A stretch of DNA of 64,000 nucleotides from Gentiana macrophylla (lineage: Eukaryota; Streptophyta; Magnoliopsida; Gentianales; Gentianaceae). The translations under genes and the position numbers were made by a program. The stretch's first letter is position 1. Every line of letters starts with the position of its first letter. The notes beneath the pieces were generated by a model, which worked only from the letters and a program-made list of their open reading frames with translations, was not told the origin of the DNA and made no database searches. The DNA lies in assembly GCA_026214975.1 (NCBI GenBank), contig CM047815.1:61883852-61947851 (forward strand), in the 5' to 3' direction. Shown here one piece after another: positions 34,141-46,210 of the stretch.

Positions 34141-34772
34141 TTCAGGAAATTAGTCACAAGAACCAATTCAACATGAGATTTCCAAATCCCATCTCAAACC
34201 TATATAAGAAGAATTTCCTTGCCGCTGAATGTCGATTTACTGTAACTAAATGAGGTATCCAACCGAGTTTTCTAAGAAGAAAGGAGGGGATGAGAGGAAT
34301 ATATGGAAAAGAGGGTTCAAACGGGGAGGGAGTGTTGACTCAGCCAAGAAGGTGTGATGCTTTGGGAATTTTTTTCCTTTCTAAAAGAAATACTTAGATA
34401 TTACCCTTTCAGCCCTCCATTTTTAAATAAAATACAATTAAGAAAACAGGGTTATTACCATGATTTCATTCCACACACCCTGCGTCTCTTGTCAACATCT
34501 TTGAATATTTTAGCAACTCAGAATGAACAGAGACTAATGTTTTTCTCCCCTTGAAAGTGTAAACAGCAACGACGCTATTAGTTTTAGGGTTTCTCATTTG
34601 TGGCTTAATATACCGTTGACTGTGTGCTGAGTTTGAGTTTATTAATCGAACCATTTTTTAACTGGCGTATTTAAAAAGGTTTTCCTATATAAAAGCTGCT
34701 TAACAAAAAAAAACAAAGATGGGTAAGAAAAGTTGCAGGAAAAAAGGTTTGTTCAAAAAAAAAAAAAACTTT

Positions 34773-34818
<46 letters not shown>

Positions 34819-35132
34819 GAAACTTTGGAAAGAGAACTTGTAACAAGCGTGAAATGTGGGGATAGAAGTCATCAACATTTTCTGAGCAATCTCAAATATT
34901 TTATTGTATAAATGTATGATTGTTTTTGTGTATGATTATTGCTTATTATTTATAGACAAGACATATCATTTGATTTTTTTTTTTTTCATTATCTCTTACT
35001 AGTTGTAATGAAGCACATGTTTATGCATTTAGATTTTCTTTTATTGCACGAAACATTGGCGTTCATCGATCCTCTCGATGTCTTTCAATCGTCTTTCTGG
35101 TCGCGGATCATCTCATTCGGTCTGACCATCAC
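34141..35132. other. Unassigned spacer with a long poly(A) tract
   Basis: No supported gene. A poly(A)-rich stretch lies at about 34749-34816, interrupted by ACTTTC. A short frame just before it (ATG near 34719, GKKSCRKKGLFKKKK) is lysine-rich only because of the A-run. The right border is the start of the Z 5' LTR. No target duplication for Z was found here. Confidence 0.5.
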
Positions 35133-37001
35133 AGTTAGGTGTGATCTGAAAAGACAATTTTGTAATTGTTTTATTTAATAAATGAAATGATGTTATTATT
35201 CATATTTATTATTCTCATATTCACCGATGTAATGATAGTATTTACACTACTTCTGAACCCAAAGTATATCGTTTATGTAATCACTTAACTCAATTGTATG
35301 GTATATACACGGGAGGATTGAGTTAGTGAAGATGTCTTAAAATACAATTAGCCCGTAGTGAAGTTAATCGAAAGTATCGGGTCTCTCCTTTAACGTCTTT
35401 ATTAATGCGCCCAAAACACAATAGGTGTGATTTGTCTTATCCGGACTTTCGGTTAAGAAGAGAACTTAATGGGCATTTATATATGATAGATATATCATAT
35501 AGAAATTTGAACGATTTGATTAGAGTTCACGATATAATTCCGTGTCGATCGAAGTCTTATCGAATCAATAGATGATCATATTTATGGATATATCTTAATC
35601 TCGAGGTGATCACGATCAACCGCTTGAATCGATTATGAAGTTTGACTTGACGGTTAAGGATTACACCGAGTCTGTGGTCCGAATTACCCCATCTTGGCAT
35701 TGTCTTGGATTGAGTGAGTAGATACGTGCTTTATCACAGATCTGAATCCATTCCTTCCATTTATGGAAGTAGATAGACGATTCCTTTATTTGTTAATCCT
35801 AGAACCGATCGATCGTGCGAGTTCATATTACACCGATTAGCTACCAAAGAGTTGTATGAATTAATTGATCACTAGGGGTTAATGGTAAATAAGGATAAGA
35901 GGTTCTTAAAAGGGTTAACGGTAACTTCCCGATTTAGAATGAACGATGCATGGAGGATTAATCCATATGTAATGATTATATCAATGGACGCTTATTATTA
36001 TTCTCGTGAGAAGATAAATATAATCTTATAATCGGAGGAGTGCGATCACGGGATTATGGTGGCATATTCTGTGATTGATTTATCGAATATAATTATTGTA
36101 TAATTATTTATTTGATTTATCGGAGCCACGATTATTAGTCCATAGTCCCGACGTGCCTCATAATATAAGCATAACTATTCTCGGACGTCGAATCCTAATA
36201 ATATTAATTTAGTTCTTGTTGGACTTTATTAAAACGATATGTGAATTAATTGTTTAGTGACTATTAAATTAGTTGGGCTAAATAATTAAATACACGGAAA
36301 AGACATTTTTAGTGGAATTTCTACTAAAATTAGTGTGTTGACCTTTTTTGACCTAATTGGTCAAATATGGTTTTGTGCGTGTGAACCTTTTTGATTAAAA
36401 GGTGGCGCCACTTTTGTGATTAATAATTATTAGGAAATTAGTTTTCTTGGATAATTATTTAATGTGTGATTTATCTTTTATTTGTTAAATGATAATTCAT
36501 GAAGTATTAGTTAATAATATGATTTATCCTAATTTGTTTGGGATAATTATTTTATTTATCTTTTATTTGGAAAAAGGATTAATGTAATAATTATCTCTTA
36601 ATTATTTAATCCTTGGAGGCTAAGTTTTACTCTCATATATAAAGAGAGAGCTTCTCCTGCCCTTAACACACAACATATTTTCGACTTCTCCCTATAGTAG
36701 AGAAGGAAATATTTCGCCAAGGAGAGTAGGAGAAATCTTGGAGATTTTTCCGGGTAGCATATCGGAGGGGTTCGAGTCGAGAATTCCTTCCACCGGGAAT
36801 TGCTTGGATCACACGATCGGAAGACGGTGGTGCTCTTCACACCTTCACATTCATCCTTTTTGCGGTTCTTCAACTTGAATTTTGAGATTCAAGAGGTATG
36901 ATCTACATCCCCTTTGTAGAATAGATCTAGTTGTTTTATTACGTGTATTATATAGATCTAGATCCATAAAATCGCTTCCGTTGCGGATGGTATTACTAAC
37001 A
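35133..37001 (+). repeat. 5' LTR of Z
   Basis: 1869 bp, direct repeat of 50324-52196. It ends GGTATTACTAACA and contains AGGTGGCGCCACTTTTG near 36400. A TATATAAA-like box lies near 36636. Confidence 0.9.
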
Positions 37002-37002
37002 G

Positions 37003-37016
37003 TGGTATCAGTCGCC
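37003..37016 (+). other. Primer binding site of Z
   Basis: TGGTATCAGTCGCC follows the 5' LTR by one base. It matches the initiator-tRNA-Met type TGGTATCAG and then diverges from the usual AGC. Confidence 0.65.
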
Positions 37017-37689
37017 ATGGTGATCTATATTTATACGTATAAAATATTAGATCTAGGAGTGGTAAAACATGTAGATTTTTTTTGTCCCAATTTTTTTTTA
37101 TAAAGAGGGGCCGACGCATGCTTTATTTTTTTTTTATGATTATGAATGTCTTGGTTGAAGAGATGGATTGGGTGTTGATCTTGTTTACTCGTTAGATCTA
37201 TTGTAGCTCCTTTGTTTAAGAACAATTGAGCGTAGAATTGTATTTTTTATGTCTTTTTTTCAAAATTTATGTAAAAGTAGCATCTTTTATTGTAATTTTG
37301 ATTATCCGGGCTGGAAAAGATGAAGATCTTGCTGAAAAATTGAAGATCAAGTCGAAACCTGATGGGAGTCAACTTTACGTGATTCCGGTGCAATTTCCAC
37401 CCCCGTTTATCCCACTATTAGCACATTCTCGGTGTTTTTAGACCGTTTTCGGGTAATATCGTGAGTTTATAGCACGGGGAGTAAATCCGTCGCTTTGATG
37501 GTTTACTACCTCTTTTTTGTTGGTATTAACTCCATTCCGAGCACTTTTACCCTCTGGAATTGTTTGGATGTTGTGGTGGTTTGTGATATTGAAGGTTATT
37601 GGTGTCTCGAGGACCCGGAAGGTGACGATTTGTGGTGAAAAAGCATGACCGAGGCAAGACGAGGGCCTAAAAAGGAAAAAAGTGAAGAT

Positions 37690-38010
37690 TTGGGGAACAG
37701 GGTTCAAACGCGCGCTTGAATCCCCCAAACGCGCGTTCCATGCCTTTAAACGCGCGTTTGAATCCCCAAACGCGCGTTCCAGAAGTTCAGACCAGATTCA
37801 GAGTTGAAGCCCTCTAAACGCACGTTTGGGAACCAGGCCAAACGTGCGTTCCAAGATCCTAAACGCGCGTTTGAACCTTCCTAAACGCGTTCGGATGAAA
37901 AGAAACGATCAAGTCCCCGCCTGAGAATTTATGTGTAACGCATGCGTTCCAAATAAGCGAGACGCGCGTTTGAAGATCCCAAGCGCGTTCGGACCATAAG
38001 CACGCGTTTG
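37690..38010. repeat. Cluster of AAACGCGCGTTT-like palindromes in the Y LTR
   Basis: About a dozen copies of (A)AACGCGCGTTTG/C or shortened forms such as AACGCGTTCGG and AACGTGCGTTCC lie within 320 bases, spaced mostly 15-35 bases apart. They end about 30 bases before TATAAATA. The 3' LTR has the corresponding cluster at about 43160-43460, with several copies altered. Confidence 0.85.
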
Positions 38011-38040
38011 GACCACTTTTTGCAAAGATTTTCCTTCACC

Positions 38041-38048
38041 TATAAATA
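38041..38048 (+). promoter_or_regulatory. TATA box of the Y LTR
   Basis: TATAAATA within CACCTATAAATACCCCC, present in both LTRs (38041 and about 43490). It is a good candidate for the element promoter. Confidence 0.6.
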
Positions 38049-39132
38049 CCCCCTTAGACATTTTCTTGAATATCAAGCTTTTCTTAGCAAAACTCTACCC
38101 ATTTATTGCTCGAATTTTGTAATAGCTTAGAATACTTTCTCTTAGTATAAATCAACAACATCTTAGCTTAATTTTTCCATCTCTTAGCTTAGATTTTCAT
38201 TCCAAACACTAAGAGACCACCTTTTAATTACTTCTTTATTTTGTACTTTTGGATCTCAACTCGAATCTCTGCAATTTTATGGTATATTTCTCTTCTCTTT
38301 TACTTGTTATGGCTCTTATATACTGTTTTGTGCTTGTTTTGATTAGTATAATGAGTAGCTAAACATCTACAAAGTCGAATCATGTGAAATTTGGTGAAAT
38401 CACCCTTGGGTGATGAAATTGGGAGTGGGTAGTTCTTTTATTGTTGTATCTTGCATATTTCACGTCTTAGAACTTGTTATAACGGTTTGGGCTAGATTGA
38501 TCACCTAGGTCAAAATCACACACATCAATCTTGAGAGTTGTTCGAGATAGAGGGTGTGGGAAAAGGGTTCTAGGATCGCATTGTAGTGCGAGGTTACTCG
38601 TTTTAACGTTTAAACGGCTCTCGTGCTTAACATGTCTTGTGAGTGAATCTTCTTTAGGGGAGGTTAATTGACTTGGCTTAAGGTGTTGGGGAAGAGTTGT
38701 TCAGACCCTAGCACCGGGATTAGGAGCTCGTACCCGTGAAATTGAATGCAAGAGTTTGTCCGTTATTGCACACTCCCGGTTTTGTCATTCCTTGGGGTGA
38801 AATTAGCTATTTTGATCATGGTTCGGCTATGTCTCTTTAACTATCTTTAAAACCTAGTAGTTTAATCTTCTTTCTCTTTTTTATCCTTAGACTCTTGATT
38901 AGAATCACTTAGTGTCGTTGTAGTTAACAAAACCTTAAAATCATTGATCACCTAGACTAAGCATCACGTTCACTTTGGTACTTGCAAGCACGATTCCTTT
39001 GGGTTCGACCTTGTACTCCTGTAGCTATTCTAGCAATCGACCCGGTACAATCGCCGGTTAGAGAGTTAGTTTACCCACGGTTTGAGTCCTTTATAAATTG
39101 TTTTTGTTGGGTGGATTTTAGCTCAATCAAAA

Positions 39133-39150
39133 TGGCGCCATTGCCGGGGA
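39133..39150 (+). other. Primer binding site of Y
   Basis: TGGCGCCATTGCCGGGGA starts three bases after the LTR end. Athila/Tat-type primer site. Confidence 0.9.
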
Positions 39151-39255
39151 ATTGTGTGCTATTTGTGATATCTTGCAAGTGAACCGAAGGCTTGGGCCTA
39201 GGTTTTATTTTATTGTTTTCTTGTTGTTTTCTGAGATCTTGCAGCTTGAGCTTAA

Positions 39256-40570
39256 ATGGATGGATTTTTCAATCGATACTACTCACCTGGACAACAATAC
39301 CCCTACCAACCTCAGGCACCTGAAAAATGTTATCAACAACGGTTCATGCCTCGGCTGAGTATCAACAAAGAGAGTAACCAAGGTTCATGGGCTTATTGGT
39401 GCCCTGAGTGCGTGCCAAAGTCAAAATTATGGTTATTCAAGTTATGAGCCACAACATTATGAGGGTTGTCCGAACCCTGAGTGCTTATCGAGGATTACGG
39501 TGTTCATACTCAACGTGTTGATAGCTTCACCCAGTTCAGCCACTTGATCGAGTTTGGCATGGCAAGAGGCCTACTACTCACCTACAATGAATCAAAGTCG
39601 GTATGATCGGTTTCCCCGTTCCACAAGAAGACTTCACCGACATTCAAATAGAGCGGATTAATTTTTTATTGAGCGAGAGTTTGATTGAAATGAAGAAGGA
39701 TATGCAAGAGTTCGATAGAAGATTTGACTCGAATGCGTAAGAAATCTTGAAGACCGGATAGGGCAATTGATTGAAAAGAGGAGGCATGAGAAAGAGGAAG
39801 AGACATGTGCAATAGCGGTGGTCCGGGATGATGATGTTATCACCGAAAAAGTTCGGAGTTGAGAGTGAGGTTGATGATTCGGGCTTGCCATGATGAGATT
39901 TCTGAGCGGATAGTGAGTTGGGATTGCTCATAGTGCCACCTCCATTGCGATATTTGATTATGGCGCAGCTTCACGTTCTACCTACTGCACCTTCACCCTA
40001 GAGATGAAAATTGATGAAACCTTGGTGGAGTGTGTGGTGGAACCGACCATTGTTATGGCTGAGCAAGAATTCTTTGGTGATGAGAATAGCTCGCTTTGGG
40101 ATGAAGAGGAGTTGCAAGACTTGGAAATGGAGGAGGTGCAACTTTTATCTATTACACTGTCTCCCGATGAAATACTGAAATGATGACTTGGAGGGGTGTA
40201 CGATAGATTTGAGCACACTTTGTTTGATGAGACACAATTAGAGTCGGAAGAGAAATCGATCGCCCATTTCACCCTCACTCCCAATTGAAGTAAATGAAGA
40301 TGTCGTTATGAAGAGTGTGGTGAAATCGTATGAGACCAAAGAGCCATTTATGGTAGAGCTACCGGGAGAAGTGGAGATTATTAGCATGCGGTCCCGGATT
40401 ATTACACTCTTCCACCTTGTGTTGATGAGTATTATGCGATTGATTTTGCGTACTTACCGGCGGATGGAGCTCATAGAATTTGTAAAGGGACAAGCGCCAT
40501 GGAATGGCAATTACAAGAAGAAGGTGATGAGAGATTTTGACAAAGAGGATTCCCGAGTTGGGAAGAGGTA
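39256..40570 (+). pseudogene. Gag-like remnant inside Y
   Basis: A 63-residue frame at 39256-39447 starts MDGFFNRYYSPGQQYPY, a Tyr/Gln/Pro-rich N-terminus like that of some gypsy gag proteins. Scattered acidic segments follow in other frames (LWDEEELQDLEMEEVQ near 40100, then the 40308-40571 frame). No zinc knuckle or enzyme motif was found. It could be a degraded gag or a family-specific ORF. Confidence 0.35.
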
Positions 40571-42813
40571 ACATCGAGGGCCATGAGAGGTAAGTTTCTA
40601 GCGAACTCGGTTTCCGTGATGCTTGCTATTTTTAGTCTTCTTGAGTTGTTGATCTTTTTGAGCTCAAATTTTGGTTGATGGTTTTGGTGATACTTGTTTG
40701 AAATAAAATATTTGAATTGTTGTTTTGAGTCTTTTGAGGTATGAGTCCGTTTAGTGCCACTACGTCGATGCTAACGACGTTAAACAAAGCACTTCTACCT
40801 TTTCTCGCTTGTGCCAATAGTATAACTTTGAAAAAATTGACACCGTATAAGTCATCCCGTCGAGCCAACGACACAAAACAAAGGCGCTTGGGGGAGGAAA
40901 CCCACCTTTTTGGTAGTAATAATGAGTTTGGAGTGGTCTTTGGGTGCAAGAGGGGAGAGTTTAGCTTAAAAGAGAGGTTGGGGTGAGAATTTCTTTTTTG
41001 GTTCCGGCTATTGTACGTAGACGAGGATTTTTTTATGTGAGCCTCTGTGGCTTTATTTTATGCATGGATGCTCTGTGTTTCTTTTGATTATCTTTACATC
41101 CAGTGTGATTCCCGTCTAGTATGCTGATTTGCTTCGAGTCGTTATTTGTGGCATGGCTTCTATTTTTTATATATCTCGTATCTATCACCATCTTTTGGCA
41201 CGTGGATTTTTCCCGTGCATGTGTTTGCCTTGGTTTTTGTTTCTATGGTTTTAGATACTCGAGATGGAGCTTACTAGAAGATGTCACACGGGCTACTAGT
41301 GCGCCTTTCTACCGGGTTTTGGTCAAACAGCTAAGTCTTTTACTCTTTTTATCTCTCTCACACATTGAGGACAATGTTTCGTTTAAGTGTGGGGTGGGAG
41401 ACTTAACCGTTTTCTTGTTTTCATTGTTAAATGTGCTTTATATGTGGTATACTTAGCCTATGACCGGGTTTGAGTCGATTTTTGGGTAATTTTCAAAAAA
41501 TTTCAAGGGTTTTTAACACCGTGTTGTATGTGTTATTCTCACATTCGAGTGGTGATCACCTTAGTAAGACCCTGAACGTGTACACTGCGGTTTGATATTA
41601 TCTCGAGAATGGAGTTTATTAATTTCACGTAAGCTACACTTTGTGCACAATTTGATTGCTACCATCTCACATACCACTAGTCTCGAGGTGAAATAGAAAG
41701 GTTTACCTAAGTAGGACACGGGATGACGGTCATGGCGTCTCTTTGACCCTACCAAAGCCAAATAAGCCTAATCCCGAACATTAGACCTTCGTAGCCCCTC
41801 TCAGCCTTGATAGAATGGTCTGACCACCATTCGTTTTATAGCCGTTTTGTTACTTAGTCAGAAACCTACCTTGAGCCGTAATTTTGGTCACATTTCATTC
41901 ATTTATACCCTACGAGTGGACTTAGTCTGTTGTTAGGCCACACTTGCTAAGGCAAGTGTGGGGTGGGGGAAATGAGGTTTTGATGGGTTGGTGTTTCATC
42001 GGTTTGGAGCTATAAGGAGAGGAGGAGCTCGTTCGGGCTTAGTGTTTGGTTTTAGCCCAAAAAGAAAAGAAAAATCTGTGAATTGTCTTCTTCCTTTCTT
42101 TCAAAAAAAAAAAACAGAGAGATCAATCAAAGTTCAAAATAAATTAGCTCTCTTTGCAATAAAAGTTTGGAGTATATAGAAATAAAGGGTTGGAATCAAA
42201 GTAATGAGCTCAAAAGTTATACTTATGATGTTGGAGTTGGGATAGTGAGATAGGTGCTAATGTATTCGACCTCGCCTTATGAAACTTGAAACATAGTTGA
42301 ATTAGGCAATGAGTTCGGGTATGCTAGCATTCTATGGTTCCCAAAGTGTTAAAAATAATCGAAAGGAGTTTGGATGGTTTGTATGGTAGAGCTAAGGTGG
42401 TACACTTGTTGATTATGTTCACTCGTACTACTTTTTCTCCAGTTCCCAAAGTATCCTTTTCGATTAAACGGAATTACCCTAGCCTAACATTATAACCTAT
42501 CAAGTCCTACCCGATCGTGTCCAAACTTAGTTACCTTGATCAGTGGAGAGACTAGTGAGTATGAAACAGTTGGTAGACTTTTGGTCGGGATTCAAGACCC
42601 GACAATCACTTTGAGCACTTGGCTTTAGCTTGGCACCACACATACTCTATTTTCTTGATAATGTTATACCGGTGTGTATATGTTCGTGTTTCTTACTTTG
42701 TGGTTACCTCGAGAGTGTGAGTAGTAGCACCTACATCACAAATTTGAATCCCTTGGTTGGTTTTAAAACGCCTAATTTACTCGAGGGCGAGCAAAGGCTA
42801 AGTGTGGGGTGGT
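40571..42813 (+). other. Non-coding 3' half of Y interior, with purine tract
   Basis: No supported ORF. Three copies of AAGTGTGGGGTGG(G/T) lie at 41385-41398, 41954-41967 and 42800-42813; only the last abuts the LTR and serves as the polypurine tract. The near-palindrome ACATTGAGGACAATGT is at 41362-41377. CTCGAGGGCGAGCAAAGGCT lies right before the third copy, as in Athila-1. Confidence 0.7.
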
Positions 42814-44586
42814 TGATGGGAGTCAACTTTACGTGATTCCGGTGCAATTTCCACCCCCGTTTATCCCACTATTAGCACATTCTCGGTGTTTTTAGACCGT
42901 TTTCGGGTAATATCGTGAGTTTATAGCACGGGGAGTAAATCCGTCGCTTTGATGGTTTACTACCTCTTTTTTGTTGGTATTAACTCCATTCCCGAGCACT
43001 TTTACCCTCTGGAATTGTTTGGATGTTGTGGTGGTTTGTGATATTGAAGGGTATTGGTGTCTCGAGGACCCGGAAGGTGACGATTTGTGGTGAAAAAGCA
43101 TGACCGAGGCAAGACGAGGGCCTAAAAGGGAAAAAGTGAAGATTTGGGGAAACAGGGGTTCAAACGCGACGTTTGAATCCCCAAACGCTGCGTTCCATGC
43201 CTTTAAGCGCGTTTGAATCCCCAAACGCGCTCCGTTCAGTTCGAGACCAGTTGAGTTGAAGCCCTCTAAACACACGCTTTGGGAACCAGGCCAAACGTGC
43301 GTTCCAAGATCTAAACGCGTTTGAACCTTCCTAAACGCGTTCGGATGAAGAACGATCAAGTCCCCGCCTGAATTTATGTGTAACGCACGTTCCAGCCAAG
43401 CGAGACGCACGTTTGAAGATCCCAAACGCGCGTTCCAGACCCTTAAACGCGCGTTTGGACCCTTTTTGCAGCAGATTTTCCCTTCACCTATAAATATCCC
43501 CCTTAGACATTTTCTTGAATATCAAGCTTTTCTTAGCAAAACTCTACCCATTTATTGCTCGAATTTTGTAATAGCTTAGAATACTTTCTCTTAGTATAAA
43601 TCAACAACATCTTAGCTTAATCTTTCCATCTCTTAGCTTAGATTTTCATTCCAAACACTAAGAGACCACCTTTTAATTACTTCTTTATTTTGTACTTTTT
43701 GGATCTCAACTCGAATCTCTGCAATTTTATGGTATATTTCTCTTCTCTTTTACTTGTTATGGCTCTTATTTACTGTTTTGTGCTTGTTTTGATTAGTATA
43801 ATGAGTAGCTAAACATCTACATAGTCGAATCATGTGAAATTTGGTGAAATCACCCTTTGGGTGATGAAATTGGGAGTGGGTAGTTCTTTTTATTGTTGTA
43901 TCTTGCATATTTCACGTCTTAGAACTTGTTATAACGGATTTGGGCTAGATTGATCACCTAGGTCAAAAATCACACACATCAATCTTGAGAGTTGTTCAGA
44001 TAGAGGGGTGTGGGAAAAGGGTTCTAGGATCGCATTGTAGTGCGAGGTTACTCGTTTTAACGTTTAAACGGCTCTCGTGCTTAACATGTCTTGTGAGTGA
44101 ATCTTTTTTAGGGGAGGTTAATTGACTTGGCTTAAGGTGTTGGGGAAGAGTTGTTCGACCACAAGACCGGGATTAGAGCCTCGTACCCGTGAAATTGAAT
44201 GCAAGAGTTTGTCCGTTATTGCACACTCCCGGTTTGTCATTCCTTGGGGTGAAATTAGCTATTTTGATCATGGTTCGGCTATGTCACTTTAACTATCTTT
44301 AAAACCTAGTAGTTTAATCTTCTTTCTCTCTTTTTATCCTTAGACTCTTCAGTTAGAATCACTTAGTGTCGTTGTAGTTAACAAAACCTTAAAATCATTG
44401 ATCACCTAGACTAAGCATCACGTTCACTTTGGTACTTGCAAGCACGATTCCTATGGGTTCGACCTCGTACTCACAGTAGCTATTCTAAAGCATCGACCCG
44501 TGCACACTGCCGGTTAGAGAGTTAGTTTACCCACGGTTTCGAGTCCTTTATAAATTGTTTTTGTTGGGTGGATTTTAGCTCAATCA
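42814..44586 (+). repeat. 3' LTR of Y
   Basis: 1773 bp direct repeat of 37360-39129. Most differences from the 5' copy are one- or two-base indels. Followed by AAACC, the right target duplication. Confidence 0.95.
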
Positions 44587-44591
44587 AAACC

Positions 44592-46210
44592 CAATGTATG
44601 AACGAGGAGAAACGGATGAATTTTATTAAAAATCTGCTACAGGACTTTTTGCGACGCTGATAAGCGTCGCTATAAGTCCTGTTTAATAAAAATATGCGGC
44701 TAGGGTTTTATTTTTGCGGCTGCACTATTTTTTTTGTGACCTAATTTTTTTATGATCATTTACTGCCGCATGAATTCATTAAAAAAAAAAAAATATTTTT
44801 TTTTTTGGAAAATAATTAAATAGCAGCCGCATATAAATAAAATAAATATATGATTAATTATAATAAATTGGATTTATTTAATTAAAAAGACATTTTCTCC
44901 TCTCGGGTGTTCGTGGTTCGTGATCCGCGGTTCGAGTTCAAGATTCAAGATCAAGACTCAAGACAACAAGATTGTAATTTATTTTTCCTAGGATAGATTA
45001 GATACGGGGTACCAACAATCCATCCCGATGTTTAAATTTCCGCAATTTATTTTTATGTGTTCGATCATAAAATAGATATAAAATCGGAATTACCATGACA
45101 TGCATCATATCATAAATCCACTCCATGCATACATGTAGAATTTTAATTTTGGTAATTAAAATAGGCATGTATACAAACTCGTGTAATTAGTTGAAATTTA
45201 ATTAATACGTGGTGATTAATGAATTTAGTAACTAATTAATGATCCGAGGACGGGTTATGAAATCGTTAGGCCTTTCGGTGTGTGTTCACAGTGAACCGCC
45301 TTAAAGCCCAAACGAGATCACGTTTTCAATTCGTAGTGTCTACGAGATTGAATGATAGTAAAAGAACAATAAATCTTGGATAAAAACGGTTCGCTTATAG
45401 GTTGGGTGGTCAATCGAAGCTAGGCTCGACCGACTTAACCCTCCTAGTGTGATGTATGCACGGGGTCCGGCAAGACTAAGCTACACCGAGAACGGAGGGG
45501 TGATTCCTTCTTATCTCAATGAGGTTTGTCTTGACCCGATTTCGTCCGATCATCACATATGTTCCAACGAATAGGGCGGGTAGGCTTGCCTACGTTACCG
45601 ACACCATTCGAATCCTTGATTTGATGAGCTTTTATGATAACATCAAAAGATGTGGTTAGTTAACCCACAACCACTTCCAAATTATTGAGTGGGAGCGGGG
45701 AGGCGACAACCAACCCCACGGCCTCTACTATAGATACAAGTAAGTGAGAGAAGGGTGGCGCCTCGCGGTGCTTTGATTTCGTCCCCCTACGGATGGTGTT
45801 CACCCTATCAACATTCATGGCTTGGTCTCCGAAAGGATAGGATTTACGGTACTCGTCGGGTCAGCGACCTATCCTACGACGGCACACCTTTCGGGCGTAC
45901 TAAGAGATCCGATATAGTAGGTCACACTCATAAAGGATATTTTTGGAAATATCTAGGCTAAAAAAGGAAGGTAGTCAATGAACAAAGGGATGTTCGATTC
46001 TCGTGGGATGTTTGATTCTCACAAGTTATTCATTGATGAGATCGTCTCGATTTAACCGTCATCTCTTTGACCTACCTACGGCGGCACTTTGAGATGCGAG
46101 GTTAAAACCTTGGAATGGTAGAGTAGACTTATTTTTAGTTTACAATTCCTAAAATTTAATATAGTAGTGTTAAACTTGAATTAATACATGTCATTTTATT
46201 TTCAAAGAAA
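44592..46210 (+). other. Untranslated leader of Z
   Basis: 1.6 kb without a supported ORF between the Y insertion and the Z gag start. It contains a hairpin at 44640-44677 (GCGACGCT-GATA-AGCGTCGC, extended by AGGACTT/AAGTCCT). Long copia leaders of this kind are common in plants. Confidence 0.5.

Larger units (their letters stand above)
37360..39129 (+). repeat. 5' LTR of Y
   Basis: 1770 bp, TGATGGGAGTC ... GCTCAATCA. Direct repeat of 42814-44586. It contains a cluster of CGCG palindromes upstream of a TATAAATA box. Confidence 0.95.
37360..44586 (+). mobile_element. Complete Athila-like, apparently non-coding LTR element Y
   Basis: 7227 bp with LTRs at 37360-39129 and 42814-44586 and a perfect 5-bp duplication AAACC (37355-37359 and 44587-44591). 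The primer site TGGCGCCATTGCCGGGGA (39133-39150) is the Athila/Tat type with one change. The purine tract AAGTGTGGGGTGGT precedes the 3' LTR. LTR start TGATGGGAGTCAACTTT and the late motif GACCCGGTACA are related to the Athila-1 LTR. The 3.7-kb interior has no protease, RT, RNase H or integrase motifs. It is structurally complete but must depend on an autonomous relative. Confidence 0.9.

Noticed and set aside
34749..34816. Poly(A) tail of a LINE or SINE
   Set aside because: No LINE domains, SINE boxes or target duplication could be found next to the tract.
34719..34820. Lysine-rich small protein gene
   Set aside because: The coding impression comes only from the poly(A) run; there is no conserved start region or support on either side.
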